A DNA stretch of 64,000 bases from Cyrtodaria siliqua (Eukaryota; Mollusca; Bivalvia; Adapedonta; Hiatellidae), in the NCBI GenBank assembly GCA_037043455.1, contig JAWPHD010011014.1:1-64000 (forward strand). The letters run 5' to 3'. Positions 48,901 through 55,234 of the stretch are shown piece after piece. A model generated the notes under the pieces. It saw nothing but the letters and a program-made list of their open reading frames with translations, made no database searches and had not been told where the DNA came from. Every line of letters begins with the position of its first letter. Within the stretch, counting starts at the first letter, position 1. The translations under genes were made by a program, and so were the position numbers.

Positions 48901-51900
48901 AATCGCATTGTATGCACTCCATAATAATGTTTTAGCAGTTAAAGATTTCATTAATTACTCGTGTATTTTGATATAATATGTAAAGTATATAAGGACACCT
49001 GCAAATAAATGTGTTCTTTATTTCATATGAGCTTTATCATTTTTAAAGCATGTTTAAGCAAACTTATTTTCTTTCATTCATGTCACATTACCCTATATTC
49101 AAAGATATACTCGAAAACATCTGGGTGTGTGGGTGGGTGGGTGGAGGGGGATCAAACAGGTTTTAAGAAAACCGGCAACTTTAGAATGACATGACAGTAT
49201 GAAACAATGTGTCCTTCCAAGAAACTATCCACACCACCCTGCTTTCACTGTAAAAATAATGAACATTTCAATTGACACTTTATAAACAAATCTGGTGCCC
49301 AGAATTGATCTATGATGTTTTATTGTATCCTCCACCATATAAAATCTATAATCTCACACTTATATAGCGTTTTAAAAGAAGAGAAACAAATGGAACTACT
49401 TATTAAAAGGTCTACTCTCGAATGGACTGAGCAGGTTTCTCCGGCTATTTACCGTTGTTATACCTATAATTAACATACACAATGCAGCAAAATATCTTGT
49501 AGTTCCTCAGCTAAAAGCACCATAAAATGGCCACAATTGTGTGCAAAACATTTTATTTACGAAGATTGACCCCATGTTACCTGTAAATTCAGCAGGGGAT
49601 CGCTAAGAATTGTTTTACACTTCACATTATTTCTTACTGACTGATGTTGTATTATGAATAATTATAAATTGGCACCTGCTTTTAAAACGACGCCTCTCAG
49701 AAATGTAAAAATGACACCTACTTAAGAAAAATATGAAATGTTCACAACTGGTTTTATACACGTCGTTTGGAAAACCAGCTGGTGACGGCTATTCCTTTTA
49801 TACAGGTACTATCCGAACATCGGTATAGCTTTTATTTGGGTTGAAAATATCAAATTTGTGTTACGTGCACAACTTACAAATATGTATCATTTTACGACTG
49901 TTACATCTTAGAATCATGGAATCATTTAGTACTGTTACAGCTCGATAATATAATTAGTATTGCGTCATATGCAGACAATTTTGCCCGATACATCAGTCCA
50001 TTTTGATTATACTATCCAATACATGGCGATCATATATCTCTATCCCCAGTACACTAAAAACCAATACCCCGTACACTGATTTACGATGAAAAGTTTCAAA
50101 ACTTCACATGCCCATTTTTCACACAGATAAAGTTGATAATAAACAAATTTGTCGATTCAAAATTTCGATAAAATACATAAAAGCGGAACGATAACAAACT
50201 ATTGGCACAGACATGCATCGTTCGTACGTGATGAGGACACTTTGTCTTGATTATTTAAAACAATTACGAAATATATGGCACTTTTCATGTATTGCAGCTT
50301 ATATTGCAGTATCGGATGACATATTGAACATTGACAACCCTTTCTTTCCAACTATGGTTAATAATATTTATCCTAAAGAATTTTAGCTTAAAAGCTAATA
50401 TATCTGATAATAACGCTTCCTTTATTGATTTAGATCTCTCGATTGAAAATAGCAAAATCTATTACAAGAGAGAAGATTTTAATTTTAACATTGTTAATTA
50501 TCCCCACTTGGATGGGGATGTTCCCCGAGCAACTTCTTATGGGGTGTATGTATCTCAACTTATTCGTTTTTCAAGAGCTTGTACTTGAGTTGAGGACTTT
50601 AATATTCGTAATCTTTGTATTACTAAAAAGCTACTCAATCAGGGTTACCGTTACCATAAACTTCGTAAAACTTTTGCATTTTTTTTACTATCTTAACCCT
50701 GATCTTCTTTCCAAATATAAAAGTAATTTAATGACTCCTATGCGACAAGGACTATCACAACCTGATTTCTATGGTGATGTGATTTATAAACTTCGTAAGA
50801 TTCTTGGTCATGATAACTTTCATGCTATCTTTGTTTAAACTTGTTAAAAAGTTTTTCAAATGAGGTTATGACCCTATCATTTTGCAATGTACTTCATGCT
50901 TTGTGGTGGACCCTTTTACAGTTCTCCACTATGCTTTCCTCTTTAATTGTATGATGACTGGACAGGCTCTGAACCCTATGATGACGCCTACCTAAAGCCC
51001 AATGGGACGGTGGCGTTTGATGTTTGTCTATGATCTTTCTTGTCGTGCCCTTAATGGTTTATTCTCTTGTTGCTCTGGCTTCTGCCAAGTCATTGAGTAC
51101 CTTCACTGTGGCTTTCTATGCTATTGATTTTTTTTGTATTATATTTACAGGAGTATATTTGTATTTTACTTATATTGCCTATTGATGCTGCCTTGTTGGT
51201 TAGAGATTAGATCATGGCGGGGATTTCGTTATTTACACTGTCCTGTTTTAATGGGATTACAGTAGGGTAAGTATGAGATTTGTGCACTATAGAACCGGTT
51301 TTAAACCCCCAGTGGCCCTTTGTTGCCATTGACCGTTCCAAGGCGGTAGCCCTATTGTCAACCCTTTTGTGTTTTTGATGTCGTTTGCCTTTTTTATTAC
51401 TTTTGCCTTCTCGTTTGTCTGTTTGCGTGTTTGTTTTTGTGTTTTGTGGTTGACTGTCGTCCTTGAATGCTGCTTTCCCTGTCCGATAATTGTATCTTTC
51501 TTTACTTCGGCAACATTCAGCTTTTTGCTCCAACCCGCTGGCTTGTACGAGTACTTTACAATAACACAGGAAATGTAGAAATAATCTTACTTCGCAAAGC
51601 ATGTCAAATTTCAGATCACTTTAGCAGCTATATCCAGAGTGCGGTGTATCGCCGTGATTGTAGACGTTATCCTTTGTCACATTTTGTCTGTGATTCAATG
51701 CGTTTGTAAATACATGAGTACGCCAAACGCTCCAGAAAATATAGATTACAAATTCCAACATTAGAAGAGTATATTCTGAAATTAAACTTTGTTTGTTCTG
51801 TTGAAATAACATTGAGAAAAACACAAGTCCATATCAGATGAGTGTTAAAATAAACAGTAGGCACGGAATGTTAATTCGGAGGTTTCGAGTACAAAGCTCA

Positions 51901-53523
51901 TGTTTATTGAACTATTTGTCAATGATTAGGAGAGTGATGTATTTTGCTTTCGATGCTTCGGATTAGAAAAGAAGTCCTAGTGTATAATCGTTTATTTATC
52001 CTCCTTGTATTGCACTGGGTATTTTAGCGAGCAAATCTCGGTTTAAAGTCTAACTTATCCGAAGGACTGCTAAGGTAGGAAACACTTTTTAAATATTTTC
52101 ATAATTAACCTAAATTAGGTCCTGGCTAGGATTGAACGCTCGATCCCTGGGCTACTAAGCCGATTCTAACCATTACGTAAACCACGGTACTACCTTTTAG
52201 TGAAGTCCTTTCCTTACGGTTTGCGGCCATGTTTCATACGCTTGAATTTGGTAGTAAATTAAGTGTAAAACTCCTGCCATCTGCTTAAGGCACGCATCCA
52301 CTAGCTTTAAAACACATATATAGTATCTTTAAACGCCATTCAAACATTTAATGAAATCATCTCACTTGGATGTTATGCGATTGATTAATTTCCATAGATT
52401 ATGCTATGCAAATGAGGACCGAATCGCTGAATTTGTGTTCAGTAAAACATTAGTTTCAAATTAATTGCATGGTATATCTTACGATACGTTAAAACGGATC
52501 CTAATATCTTTCATATTTGGAATCTGATTTGATACAATTCAATAAATACCGATACAGTTTGATTGCAGGTGTCATTTTTAAAACCATCCAATCGGTGCCA
52601 TAATCTCTCTTACTAAACAGCGCCATACAAAAGTTAAATTGACAAAAAGTGATATTTTCGGCTTCTTAATGGTGAAGATTTATCTTGATAGACTTTATCC
52701 GGCTCAGTGTTTAGCTTAGTTTTATCTATTGTCTTTATATATGTCACGCTCTAGACTGTGAAGAAGGCTGGCAGTAAAATATTCAGAAATAAATGTAGCC
52801 AGTGTTTGAAATTATGAGCCATCTGATTGGTTTTAAAACCTGGGTAAACACGGTTATTCCATACGCATTTACAAGCTCCATTTACTTTCAATGTATCAGA
52901 ACGGCAATATTCGCCAATACAAAAATGTCATATTAAGGCGTTGTAAAATCATTATAGTGAAACTGCTATTGCGTATACTCGTTAGGGATTGGTGCAATTT
53001 GCAGTTCATGTCACAGGAAATGCGTCATGTGATGTAAACATTATAGTATTTGTGTTCCATTGTGTTTCATTGTGAAAATTTCAAACGATGTTACGACAGT
53101 ATGTTTGTTTCAAATAAATATTACTGATGAACATTAAGTGTTAATATCTACTCCTTTGTTCTATCTATTTGTTTTTATATTAAAAATACATATGCAATAT
53201 AAAAAAAGGGTTATTAAATTCGTGATGGTATATATGCACCAGTAACAATATTGCGCCTTCCACGTATACATAGTGTGCTCCTAAAGTCGCGCAATATTGT
53301 TACGCGGAAGATTTCGTGCTTATATCCCAATACAAATATAATCACCTATACATAATATTTACTATTCAGAGAGGTCGATATCGACGTTGAAAAGGCACAG
53401 CAATCCCGTGAAAAATCTCTAAGGGAGCACGACCAACGCTCACAACATAGGATGCAAGGTGGACGAATCAATATTAATCAGCGCGGTTCCGATGTGTTTC
53501 AACTCTCATACACCAGGTTTTGA
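12904..53523 (+). CDS. Chitin synthase, C-terminal part: two SAM domains plus terminal membrane segment (10 exons, 5' incomplete)
   Basis: Ten exons (12904-12980, 21568-21664, 38986-39059, 40223-40373, 41925-41978, 43889-44047, 44709-44837, 45606-45756, 46506-46592, 53370-53523) join with matching phases into 376 residues and a TGA stop. Residues about 14-73 form one SAM domain (VADWLPEEE..ELKYIGI) and 83-146 a second (MWLEGIGLSEYKENF..HVKRLKYAIRKL). Residues 151-247 carry FW.KL..DCLRP and LRDLRN..NTLW, and 248-275 carry FQFFAMLVHRISTLAH. These are C-terminal marks of animal and fungal family-2 chitin synthases, membrane enzymes that polymerise UDP-GlcNAc into chitin. Hydrophobic helices lie near 210-232 and 248-270; the last 50 residues are charged (predicted cytosolic). 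The first exon starts with the last two bases of a codon, so upstream exons, including the catalytic core with its QRRRW and SWGTRE-type motifs, are outside the window. SAM domains probably mediate oligomerisation (inference). Exon structure is well supported; the family call rests on remembered motifs. Confidence 0.85.
13610..14110 (-). pseudogene. LINE reverse transcriptase fragment with FADD box
   Basis: Minus-strand reading gives YSDFFGYAIGLRQGEINS, then ILLLFADDMVIMGISSEEL (catalytic FADD) and, after frameshifts, IMFFRKRG and REQRIGKALKPFNVLLVN. These match RT motifs B, C and the region after the palm. Several stops are present. Confidence 0.78.
15259..15591 (-). pseudogene. LINE endonuclease (EEP/APE-like) fragment
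   Basis: It reads YIVGDWNSRVG, CNSFGVKILDLCKSTCFRLVNG, YTYAS..GASVIDILLA and HPFNEWS. The D-x-N and S-x-x-D blocks are the catalytic motifs of apurinic-like endonucleases in LINEs. The frame is open for 110 codons and then lost. Confidence 0.8.
15720..16370 (+). repeat. Degenerate tandem repeat with TTAGTGGAGTGTAACCGTAT
   Basis: Four to five units of about 120-180 bp. Each has TTAGTGGAGTGTAACC, a GAGGTTTTCAT segment and AAGAAAATATGCAACCATTA. A related unit is at 21170-21250. Confidence 0.75.
16370..16560 (+). repeat. Dispersed repeat, also at 20745-20945
   Basis: Both copies share CTAGAACTATCACTGAA, GGGCCATAATTCTGTAA, GGCAATCAACAAT and ATCAGTTGTTATGT. The two copies flank the Ty3/gypsy remnant on opposite sides. 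Confidence 0.75.
17520..18283 (+). mobile_element. PLE family 1, copy B, 5'-truncated, inside a gypsy LTR
   Basis: It starts in TTCTGCGACAAGG and encodes the RT C-terminus without frameshift (LRQGLSQPDFYGD..ACLVVDPFTVRHYAF..NCTMTGQAVD, stop at about 17776). The full 3' tail ends in TTTTTATATTTCT. Flanking LTR sequence (CCAAAGGCTTC / TTCCCCACTAAT) matches the unbroken right LTR, fixing the insertion point; a duplication of about TTC(C) is possible. Confidence 0.88.
18341..18893 (-). pseudogene. Ty3/gypsy polyprotein: integrase C-terminal fragments
   Basis: Minus-strand reading gives FQESVGFSSFEIVFGHNGRGP and SEEDISLNLLQYVF (18893-18730), the conserved block after the integrase core. After a gap comes VFLEGLYHINMLKEYIDRD (18625-18550) and a spacer with KLTHSQFQEL. 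A 31-bp segment at 18729-18790 is tandemly duplicated. The frame is broken between the fragments. Confidence 0.78.
18894..19525 (-). mobile_element. PLE family 2 fragment, nested in the gypsy remnant
   Basis: It is similar to 55235-55790: TGTCTTCAGTGCCC, GACAAGACAGTGTA, AATAAAGTCCACA, GACTGACTGTAGAG, TATCCTTTTCTGACGAA, GTTGTGATATGCCTAGTCGCA. Its 3' end (CTGACTGTTCCAAGTCGGTA on minus) parallels the end of the family-1 tail. The coding part is a degraded RT C-terminus. Confidence 0.6.
19530..19547 (-). promoter_or_regulatory. Retroelement primer-binding site, tRNA-Pro-like
   Basis: The minus strand reads TGGGAGCTTGTCCGGGAT directly inside the right LTR. It differs at two of 18 positions from the complement of the tRNA-Pro 3' end, TGGGGGCTCGTCCGGGAT. 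Confidence 0.75.
20165..20740 (+). repeat. Tandem repeat of about 140 bp, four units, with GACCTTGACCTT
   Basis: Units begin about 20171, 20314, 20446 and 20592. Each has CGGAAACCGTTTTTCTATTT, TAGTAACAGTGACCTTGACC and TCATTCCTAACTGAAGTTAT. A partial unit is at 16765-16850. This is a repeat type common in bivalve DNA. Confidence 0.85.
20941..21340 (+). repeat. GGGACGCGACGGGAC repeat, about 110 bp period
   Basis: Two good units (20941-21052, 21053-21163) and a degraded one (about 21256-21330). Each ends in TATATAGCCCCCACTTC. It is CpG-rich against an AT-rich background. A short related word is at 16206-16225. Confidence 0.8.
21568..21664 (+). CDS. Chitin synthase exon 2, core of SAM1
   Basis: A strong polypyrimidine tract and TTTGCAG acceptor precede the exon; the donor is C|gtaagt. 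It encodes HLADEFIKNGFDNTLF..MTEMELKYIGI, the middle helices of a SAM domain. It is joined in phase 0 to exon 1 and leaves one base for exon 3. Confidence 0.88.
22660..22725 (-). mobile_element. PLE family 2 tail scrap
   Basis: The minus strand reads CCAGTGGTCCATATTGCC and CTGACCGTTCCAAGTCGG, close to the same position in the copy at 18894-18960. Confidence 0.4.
22818..22893 (+). repeat. (ATT)n plus TATATAGCGCCC...GGCGCTGTACA repeat fragment
   Basis: The words CTTATATAGCGCCC and TTCAAAGGCGCTGTACA occur widely in bivalve genomes (from memory). A short ATT microsatellite precedes it. Confidence 0.4.
23575..23720 (-). repeat. Dispersed inverted repeat, partner at 38780-38885
   Basis: Its reverse complement matches 38780-38885: AAATTAGGAAATT, TCTAGAATT.AGAAATGG, AATAAG.CATAT.GCAATT, TGTCATAATGCAAGTTC. 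Confidence 0.75.
24505..25050 (+). repeat. Left arm of a large inverted-repeat pair
   Basis: Matches the reverse complement of 28985-29480 (AATCGGCCAATCCCGTCATT-like, AGTGCACTGTTGCTA, GGAGCAATCGGCTAAATG, TTTGGCGGGAAT) and then of 27220-27330 (TACATTCCGAAA, TACGGAGAATA, AGTAATGAATAG). Confidence 0.8.
25266..26378 (-). mobile_element. PLE family 1, copy D, antisense to the host gene
   Basis: Minus-strand reading starts with LNKANISDTNASFLDLHLSI, then YEKRDDFDFDIVNYPHLDG, a frameshift, RT C-terminal blocks including ILGHDHFHTIFVKLVKRF and LVVDSFTVRHIAF, a stop, and the full 3' tail. Truncated at 5'. It lies in intron 2 inside the inverted-repeat pair. Confidence 0.88.
26870..26927 (+). other. 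Exon-like 58-nt segment in intron 2, out of phase
   Basis: TTTGTTTTAG precedes it and AAAG|gtttgt follows. Entering from exon 2 it reads PTSPPKTSLIMYLKKCVGE. Its length is not a multiple of three, and joining it to exon 3 reaches a stop after about 18 codons. It may be a decoy or a poison exon; it is left out of the CDS. Confidence 0.3.
27220..27330 (-). repeat. Right arm, inner part, of the inverted-repeat pair
   Basis: Reverse-complement copy of about 24950-25050: CTATTCATTACTATTCTCGG, TATTCTCCGTATTACG, TTTCGGAATGTACGTACC. Confidence 0.7.
27650..27900 (+). repeat. Bivalve-type repeat with CCGGCCAGGGGTTCAG
   Basis: Two units share TCCGGCCAGGGGTTCAG and GGTGATGATATG. Relatives flank the CAGGGTTCCC element (32270-32320 and 34532-34700). 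Confidence 0.6.
27900..28985. other. Intron 2 stretch: A-rich low complexity, no gene recognised
   Basis: 27940-28075 is A/AAAT-rich. The remainder has only short ORFs with no family resemblance. Confidence 0.5.
28985..29480 (-). repeat. Right arm, outer part, of the inverted-repeat pair
   Basis: Reverse-complement copy of about 24505-24900. A 1.7-kb stretch separates it from the inner part at 27220-27330, so this arm carries an insertion. The 91-codon minus ORF here is not recognised. Confidence 0.75.
29481..30115. other. Intron 2 stretch: nothing recognised
   Basis: Short ORFs only and a TATATATA run near 30080. Confidence 0.5.
30533..31345 (+). repeat. 164-bp tandem array, five units
   Basis: Units start at about 30533, 30698, 30862, 31026 and 31190. 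Each has GTTATCTGCCCTTTGCTTGG, GGGTCAAGGTCAC, CACATTTGCTTTGTCAC, AAGATACAACTATAAGC and CATACAGTTTGTGAAAAAG. A GACGCCGCCGCCGGAAC end and CCTTCGAAAAGGCGAGAC (a hairpin) follow. A related unit precedes at 30116-30360. Confidence 0.9.
31749..32160 (+). repeat. Tandem repeat of about 130-145 bp, three units
   Basis: Units start about 31749, 31876 and 32021: TATGACAGAGGTCACAG, GCGACACACCGCTATCCC, AAGATGTATCCACATACCAA, TATTGAAAATACGG. The 183-codon ORF across it is repeat-derived. Confidence 0.88.
33218..33236 (-). promoter_or_regulatory. Strong CTCF-like motif
   Basis: The minus strand reads TGGCCGCTAGAGGGCGCCA, very close to the bilaterian CTCF consensus TGGCCACCAGGGGGCGCTA. The differing positions are mostly those where the consensus is degenerate. 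Confidence 0.55.
33344..33630. mobile_element. TTAA-flanked MITE with GGGACACATGGCAATCTTG inverted ends
   Basis: The left end GGGACACATGGCAATCTTG is matched by its reverse complement at the right end (33611-33629). TTAA lies at 33340-33343 and 33631-33634. No ORF. Nested in the CAGGGTTCCC element. Confidence 0.8.
34532..35370. other. Old repeat remainder and unassigned intron sequence
   Basis: 34532-34700 continues the repeat broken at 32320. 35198-35262 holds a 32-bp tandem duplication (CTAACTCAGAACACA). GACGTC words cluster at 35274-35308. No gene seen. Confidence 0.5.
35373..35533. mobile_element. 161-bp foldback MITE
   Basis: The ends are inverted repeats of about 40 bp (AGATTATTTAACTGCTGGGA, ATCGATTAT.GGGTAA.CCTTCA). 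The centre holds a second palindrome, TTTTCAC..CGCATGCG..GTGAAAA. Confidence 0.85.
35690..35795 (-). mobile_element. tRNA-derived SINE head
   Basis: The minus strand reads GCGGTCGCCAAGTGTTAAGC (box A like a Leu/Ser-type tRNA) and, about 35 nt on, GTGTTTGATTTCC (degenerate box B). The body may continue to about 35560. Confidence 0.5.
35800..37310. other. Intron 2 stretch: no gene recognised
   Basis: Short ORFs without recognised domains. 36780-37210 has a coding-like but stop-ridden reading (SEKSFSELLNESQE) that might be a LINE ORF1 relic. Confidence 0.4.
37315..37826 (+). pseudogene. LINE 3' end with (TGTC)n tail
   Basis: With frameshifts it reads SNWAFLVRDSLNNLGYNYVW, AQGVGNINKFLSAL and IKDNFIQTWNARL, a LINE C-terminal block, then a UTR with AATAAA and TCTGTCTGTCTGTCTGTCT. 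The (TGTC)n run marks the 3' terminus. Confidence 0.6.
37836..38200 (+). pseudogene. LINE C-terminal fragment, Cys-rich
   Basis: It reads KIYKYRVALTRLRVS, LEVEKGRWKQPSTPYPDR, LCNICGILDDD (zinc-knuckle-like), then NPSMYKTVELLKS and RNLSVYIYKAFQLEN, the usual C-terminus of a bivalve LINE RT. It starts 10 bp after the tail of the previous LINE. A 3' UTR with an ATT/AGT microsatellite (38297-38330) and AATAAAG follows. Confidence 0.75.
38780..38885 (+). repeat. Dispersed inverted repeat, partner at 23575-23720
   Basis: Opposite-orientation copy of the repeat at 23575-23720, ending about 100 bp before exon 3. Confidence 0.75.
38986..39059 (+). CDS. Chitin synthase exon 3, end of SAM1
   Basis: The acceptor is CATCAAAG and the donor CCG|gtaaat. 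Spliced directly to exon 2 the split codon reads Arg and continues KGEKRYLVERIKQLP, the long C-terminal helix of the SAM fold. This phase match is the reason for skipping the candidate exon at 26870-26927. Confidence 0.82.
39294..39797. mobile_element. 504-bp element with inverted repeats of about 200 bp
   Basis: 39294-39494 and 39597-39797 are imperfect reverse complements: AGGG(G)AT...GCACTATTTTC, GAATTATCAAAA, AAAGGAGATATGACCTATTG, ACATAAATGGAG, TTTTACCATA.ATGGCAT. Flanked by TTAA on the right (39798-39801) and CTAA on the left (39290-39293). It sits in intron 3 and has no coding capacity. Confidence 0.85.
40223..40373 (+). CDS. Chitin synthase exon 4, SAM2
   Basis: The acceptor is GATTTGCAG and the donor G|gtaaat. 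It encodes MWLEGIGLSEYKENF..NRI..SKDMEVL..FGRKEIENELNI, most of a second SAM domain. It enters in phase 0 and leaves one base. Confidence 0.9.
41925..41978 (+). CDS. Chitin synthase exon 5, end of SAM2
   Basis: A 54-nt exon with acceptor GTTTCAG and donor A|gtaagt. It encodes GHVKRLKYAIRKLRNPTP, the last SAM helix. It is too short for an ORF scan and is supported by phase and by the SAM pattern. Confidence 0.87.
42457..42499. repeat. Hairpin: CTCTGCCGTCTCT inverted repeat
   Basis: 13-bp perfect arms (42457-42469, 42487-42499) around a 17-nt loop, in intron 5. The surrounding 42380-42800 is rich in CTCTTC and GAAGAG words. Confidence 0.85.
43165..43525 (+). mobile_element. PLE family 1 tail, copy E
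   Basis: Starts in TTTATATTGCCCATTAATGC and includes TTTATTTACACTGTCCCGTT and TTGCCACTGACCGTTCC, with a C-run insertion at 43311-43323. Only non-coding tail is present. Intron 5. Confidence 0.8.
43889..44047 (+). CDS. Chitin synthase exon 6, linker before membrane segment
   Basis: The acceptor is CTACTAG and the donor G|gtaaga. It encodes a hydrophilic linker ending in YEFWNKLTNDCLRPQ and an acidic stretch. The pattern FW..L...LRP resembles the segment before the last transmembrane pair of chitin synthases. A PLE tail begins only about 40 nt after the donor. Confidence 0.87.
44084..44545 (+). mobile_element. PLE family 1 tail, copy F, about 40 bp after the exon 6 donor
   Basis: It includes CCTCAATGGTTTGTTCTCTT, GGCGGGGATTTCTTTATTTA, GTTTGGTGCACCCTAGAACC and the distal GTCCTTGAATGCTAC. 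It begins almost directly after the splice donor at 44048. Confidence 0.85.
44709..44837 (+). CDS. Chitin synthase exon 7, penultimate transmembrane helix
   Basis: The acceptor is TATTGCAG and the donor G|gtaagg. It encodes LRDLRNSWLILFAVANTLW and the following hydrophobic residues, matching the LR(N/D)..x..F...NALW block of chitin synthases. Confidence 0.9.
45606..45756 (+). CDS. Chitin synthase exon 8, last transmembrane helix
   Basis: The acceptor is CTTTTCAG. It encodes VFSVLLIFQFFAMLVHRI and STLAHFLGRAPY, a strong chitin synthase signature. The donor used here, CCAA|gttaaa, is weak but is the one giving the correct phase with exon 9. The reading frame stays open to 45928, so intron retention would add a hydrophobic tail. 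Confidence 0.8.
45974..46190 (+). mobile_element. tRNA-derived SINE
   Basis: The head reads GTGCCTCCGTGGTCGAAAGG (box A region) and later GTTTTGAATCCC (box B). The body carries ACTGGTTCTACCCAGG and CGACCGTCATGTGCTAAAC, shared in inverse orientation with 1210-1335. Intron 8. Confidence 0.6.
46380..46440 (-). repeat. tRNA-like SINE scrap
   Basis: The minus strand reads CGGATTGTCAATCTGAAGG and GGGTTCGAATTTC, like the anticodon and T arms of a tRNA. No upstream half was seen. Confidence 0.4.
46506..46592 (+). CDS. Chitin synthase exon 9, cytoplasmic tail
   Basis: The acceptor is TTTGTTAG and the donor AG|gtaagt. Entering with one base it reads IVTAIHRQPDLAPKVIRAI then EKMVIFFDP. Phase fits exons 8 and 10. 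Confidence 0.75.
46593..50308. other. Intron 9, first part: repeats only
   Basis: 47880-48260 has a bivalve-type repeat (GGCCATAACTCAGCCGTTAT, ACATACGGACGAACAAGAGC). A 40-bp segment (TTTGCAGGAAATCTCTAT) is duplicated at 48446 and 48847. A GGGT-rich tract lies at 49121-49150. No gene seen. Confidence 0.5.
50309..51505 (+). mobile_element. PLE family 1, copy C, 5'-truncated and frameshifted
   Basis: It starts at the YxDD region (GGATGACATATTGAACATTG), then NISDNNASFIDLDLSI, YKREDFNFNIVNYPHLDG, VYVSQLIRFSRACT and later GLSQPDFYGDVIYKLRKILG. Frameshifts and stops break it. The full 3' tail follows to about 51505. Intron 9. Confidence 0.88.
51510..53369. other. Intron 9, last part: no gene recognised
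   Basis: It contains a possible minus-strand SINE head (52120-52205; GTTCAATCCTAGCC on minus) and a hairpin before exon 10. The ORFs at 51467-51864 overlap the PLE end and have no family resemblance. Confidence 0.45.
53242..53303. repeat. 15-bp inverted repeat upstream of exon 10
   Basis: GTAACAATATTGCGC (53242-53256) and GCGCAATATTGTTAC (53289-53303), perfect arms and a 32-nt loop, 67 nt from the acceptor. Confidence 0.9.
53370..53523 (+). CDS. Chitin synthase exon 10, terminal exon with stop
   Basis: The acceptor is CTATTCAG. It encodes a charged tail (EVDIDVEKAQQSREKS..) ending LSYTRF and TGA at 53521-53523. A 15-bp inverted repeat lies 67 nt upstream. A candidate polyadenylation signal follows about 300 nt downstream. 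Confidence 0.78.
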
Positions 53524-54764
53524 TCTCGCACAATATAAATCCGCTGGAAATATATATTGTTTTATCTGACATGGACATATTGTCACATTTTACATTATGT
53601 CCATCTCTCAGCACCAAACATATATAGCTTTATCGTGTTTTGAACAATTTCAATTTGTTGTTTGAATGTAACATTGTTTTAAACTAACGTAATATTTTTT
53701 GGGGGATGTTTTCCGACGTTTAAAAAAATCGTTTAAAATGACGTCCTAACGGTTGAAGGACGTGACGTCAGAGGTATTGATAGCATTTTTAAAACCTTCT
53801 CAGTAACCAATCAGCATTTTAATAAACCATGTTAGCGTTTTCAAAGCTAATAAGTCCGCCGCTTTGATCAATGTTAACCTGCGTAAGATGCAGATATCGC
53901 TGCAATTGTCAGACATTATTACAATAGTGTATCGGTGGATATATTTATTTATATATGTATATATGTACATGCATGCAACTTATATGAACAATCACTTATA
54001 TGAACTTCGACCCCTTTGAAACATTTTCGCTTTTTATTGCATGAATGCAATATCATTGACTTATTTACCATATGTTAAGTGTTTTTTTTTGTTTAACCTA
54101 AGCCAAAGTATACCTTCCAATACCTTATCTATAAACACATTCATTATTATTATTATTATTATCTGTAAACACATTCAAACAAATGCTTTATTATTATTAT
54201 TTTCTGTCCATTATTATTAATATTACCATCTGTAAACGCATGCACGATAACGATGTGTCCTAATATACATATTGCTTGTACATATAGGCTAGGGAATAAA
54301 AGATTGACCTTAAAGAAAATTGCAACAGAAATAGTTCTAACATTTTCATAATCGGCGAATTGGCCTTTAGTTAGAGAAGAAAGTCCAAAAGGATCGAGAC
54401 CTAGGAAATACCGATTTTATGAGTGAAAATTATCGTTTTAATCTTAGGTAGGGGGAGCTTTTGAACGGTGTTTATTATGTTCATGTATAGAAAAGAAAAT
54501 GTTTTAAATCAACACTTTTTAATGATTGTGAAAAAGTAATTTACATTTTAAACAAAACAAAATGGAAGTTAATATAGTTTTTTCTCTAGATGAATCTAGA
54601 TAGTAATTCTCATTGCAATATAAGGGAGCGGACGGTTCTCAAAGTTGTCTTAAACTATTATATCCGTGTAGAGAAAATCATGTAGAGAAAAAACTTGGAA
54701 AGAACACAAAGTGAACGTCTTGAACTGTTGGGAAAAATACAGTAAAGAAGCCTAAAAGTCACTG
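53524..54764. other. 3' flank of the chitin synthase gene
   Basis: The first 300 nt are probable 3' UTR. TGACGTCA-like words lie at about 53738-53772. ATT microsatellites lie at about 54141-54225. No other gene seen. Confidence 0.5.
53821..53826 (+). terminator. Candidate polyadenylation signal of the chitin synthase gene
   Basis: AATAAA lies 298 nt after the stop codon, the first canonical hexamer on the plus strand in the 3' flank. Others lie further on (about 54294 and 56690). Confidence 0.4.
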
Positions 54765-55158
54765 TTTATCATTTATGGTTAATTTATAATTGTGTTCTAC
54801 GTCTAACTTACCCAGATGTGCATGGTAGTTAATGTAATAATAAGGTGTGAAACAATATGTGGACGTCATTTGATTTGTTTATAGAGCAAATTCTCATGAG
54901 AATAATACAGATAGATGAGGGTTATACACAGCCGTGTTACGTGGTTGACATTGGCGTGTTACGTGGTTGACACAGGCGTGTTACGTGGCTGACGCAGGCG
55001 TGTTACGTGTTGACACAGGCGTGTTACGTGGTTGTTGTCAGTTCCAGCTTGTGCAGACTTTAAGTATGCAGCAGTTAACATTTGTTACATTTAATACTAG
55101 TGCACATCTGGGTAAGTTAGACGTAGAACACAATTATAAATTAACCATAAATGATAAA
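54765..55158. mobile_element. Element with perfect 58-bp inverted repeats and an internal minisatellite
   Basis: 54765-54822 and 55101-55158 are exact reverse complements (outer TTTATCATTTATGGTTAATT, inner TTACCCAGATGTGCA). Between them GACACAGGCGTGTTACGTGG is repeated about five times (54930-55035). No ORF of note and no clear target duplication. Confidence 0.85.
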
Positions 55159-55234
55159 AAATGATAAATTATGGAAGATTTACTAAAGATTAAATAAATT
55201 AACCATTCCGCATAGATGAAATATATGTACTGTA

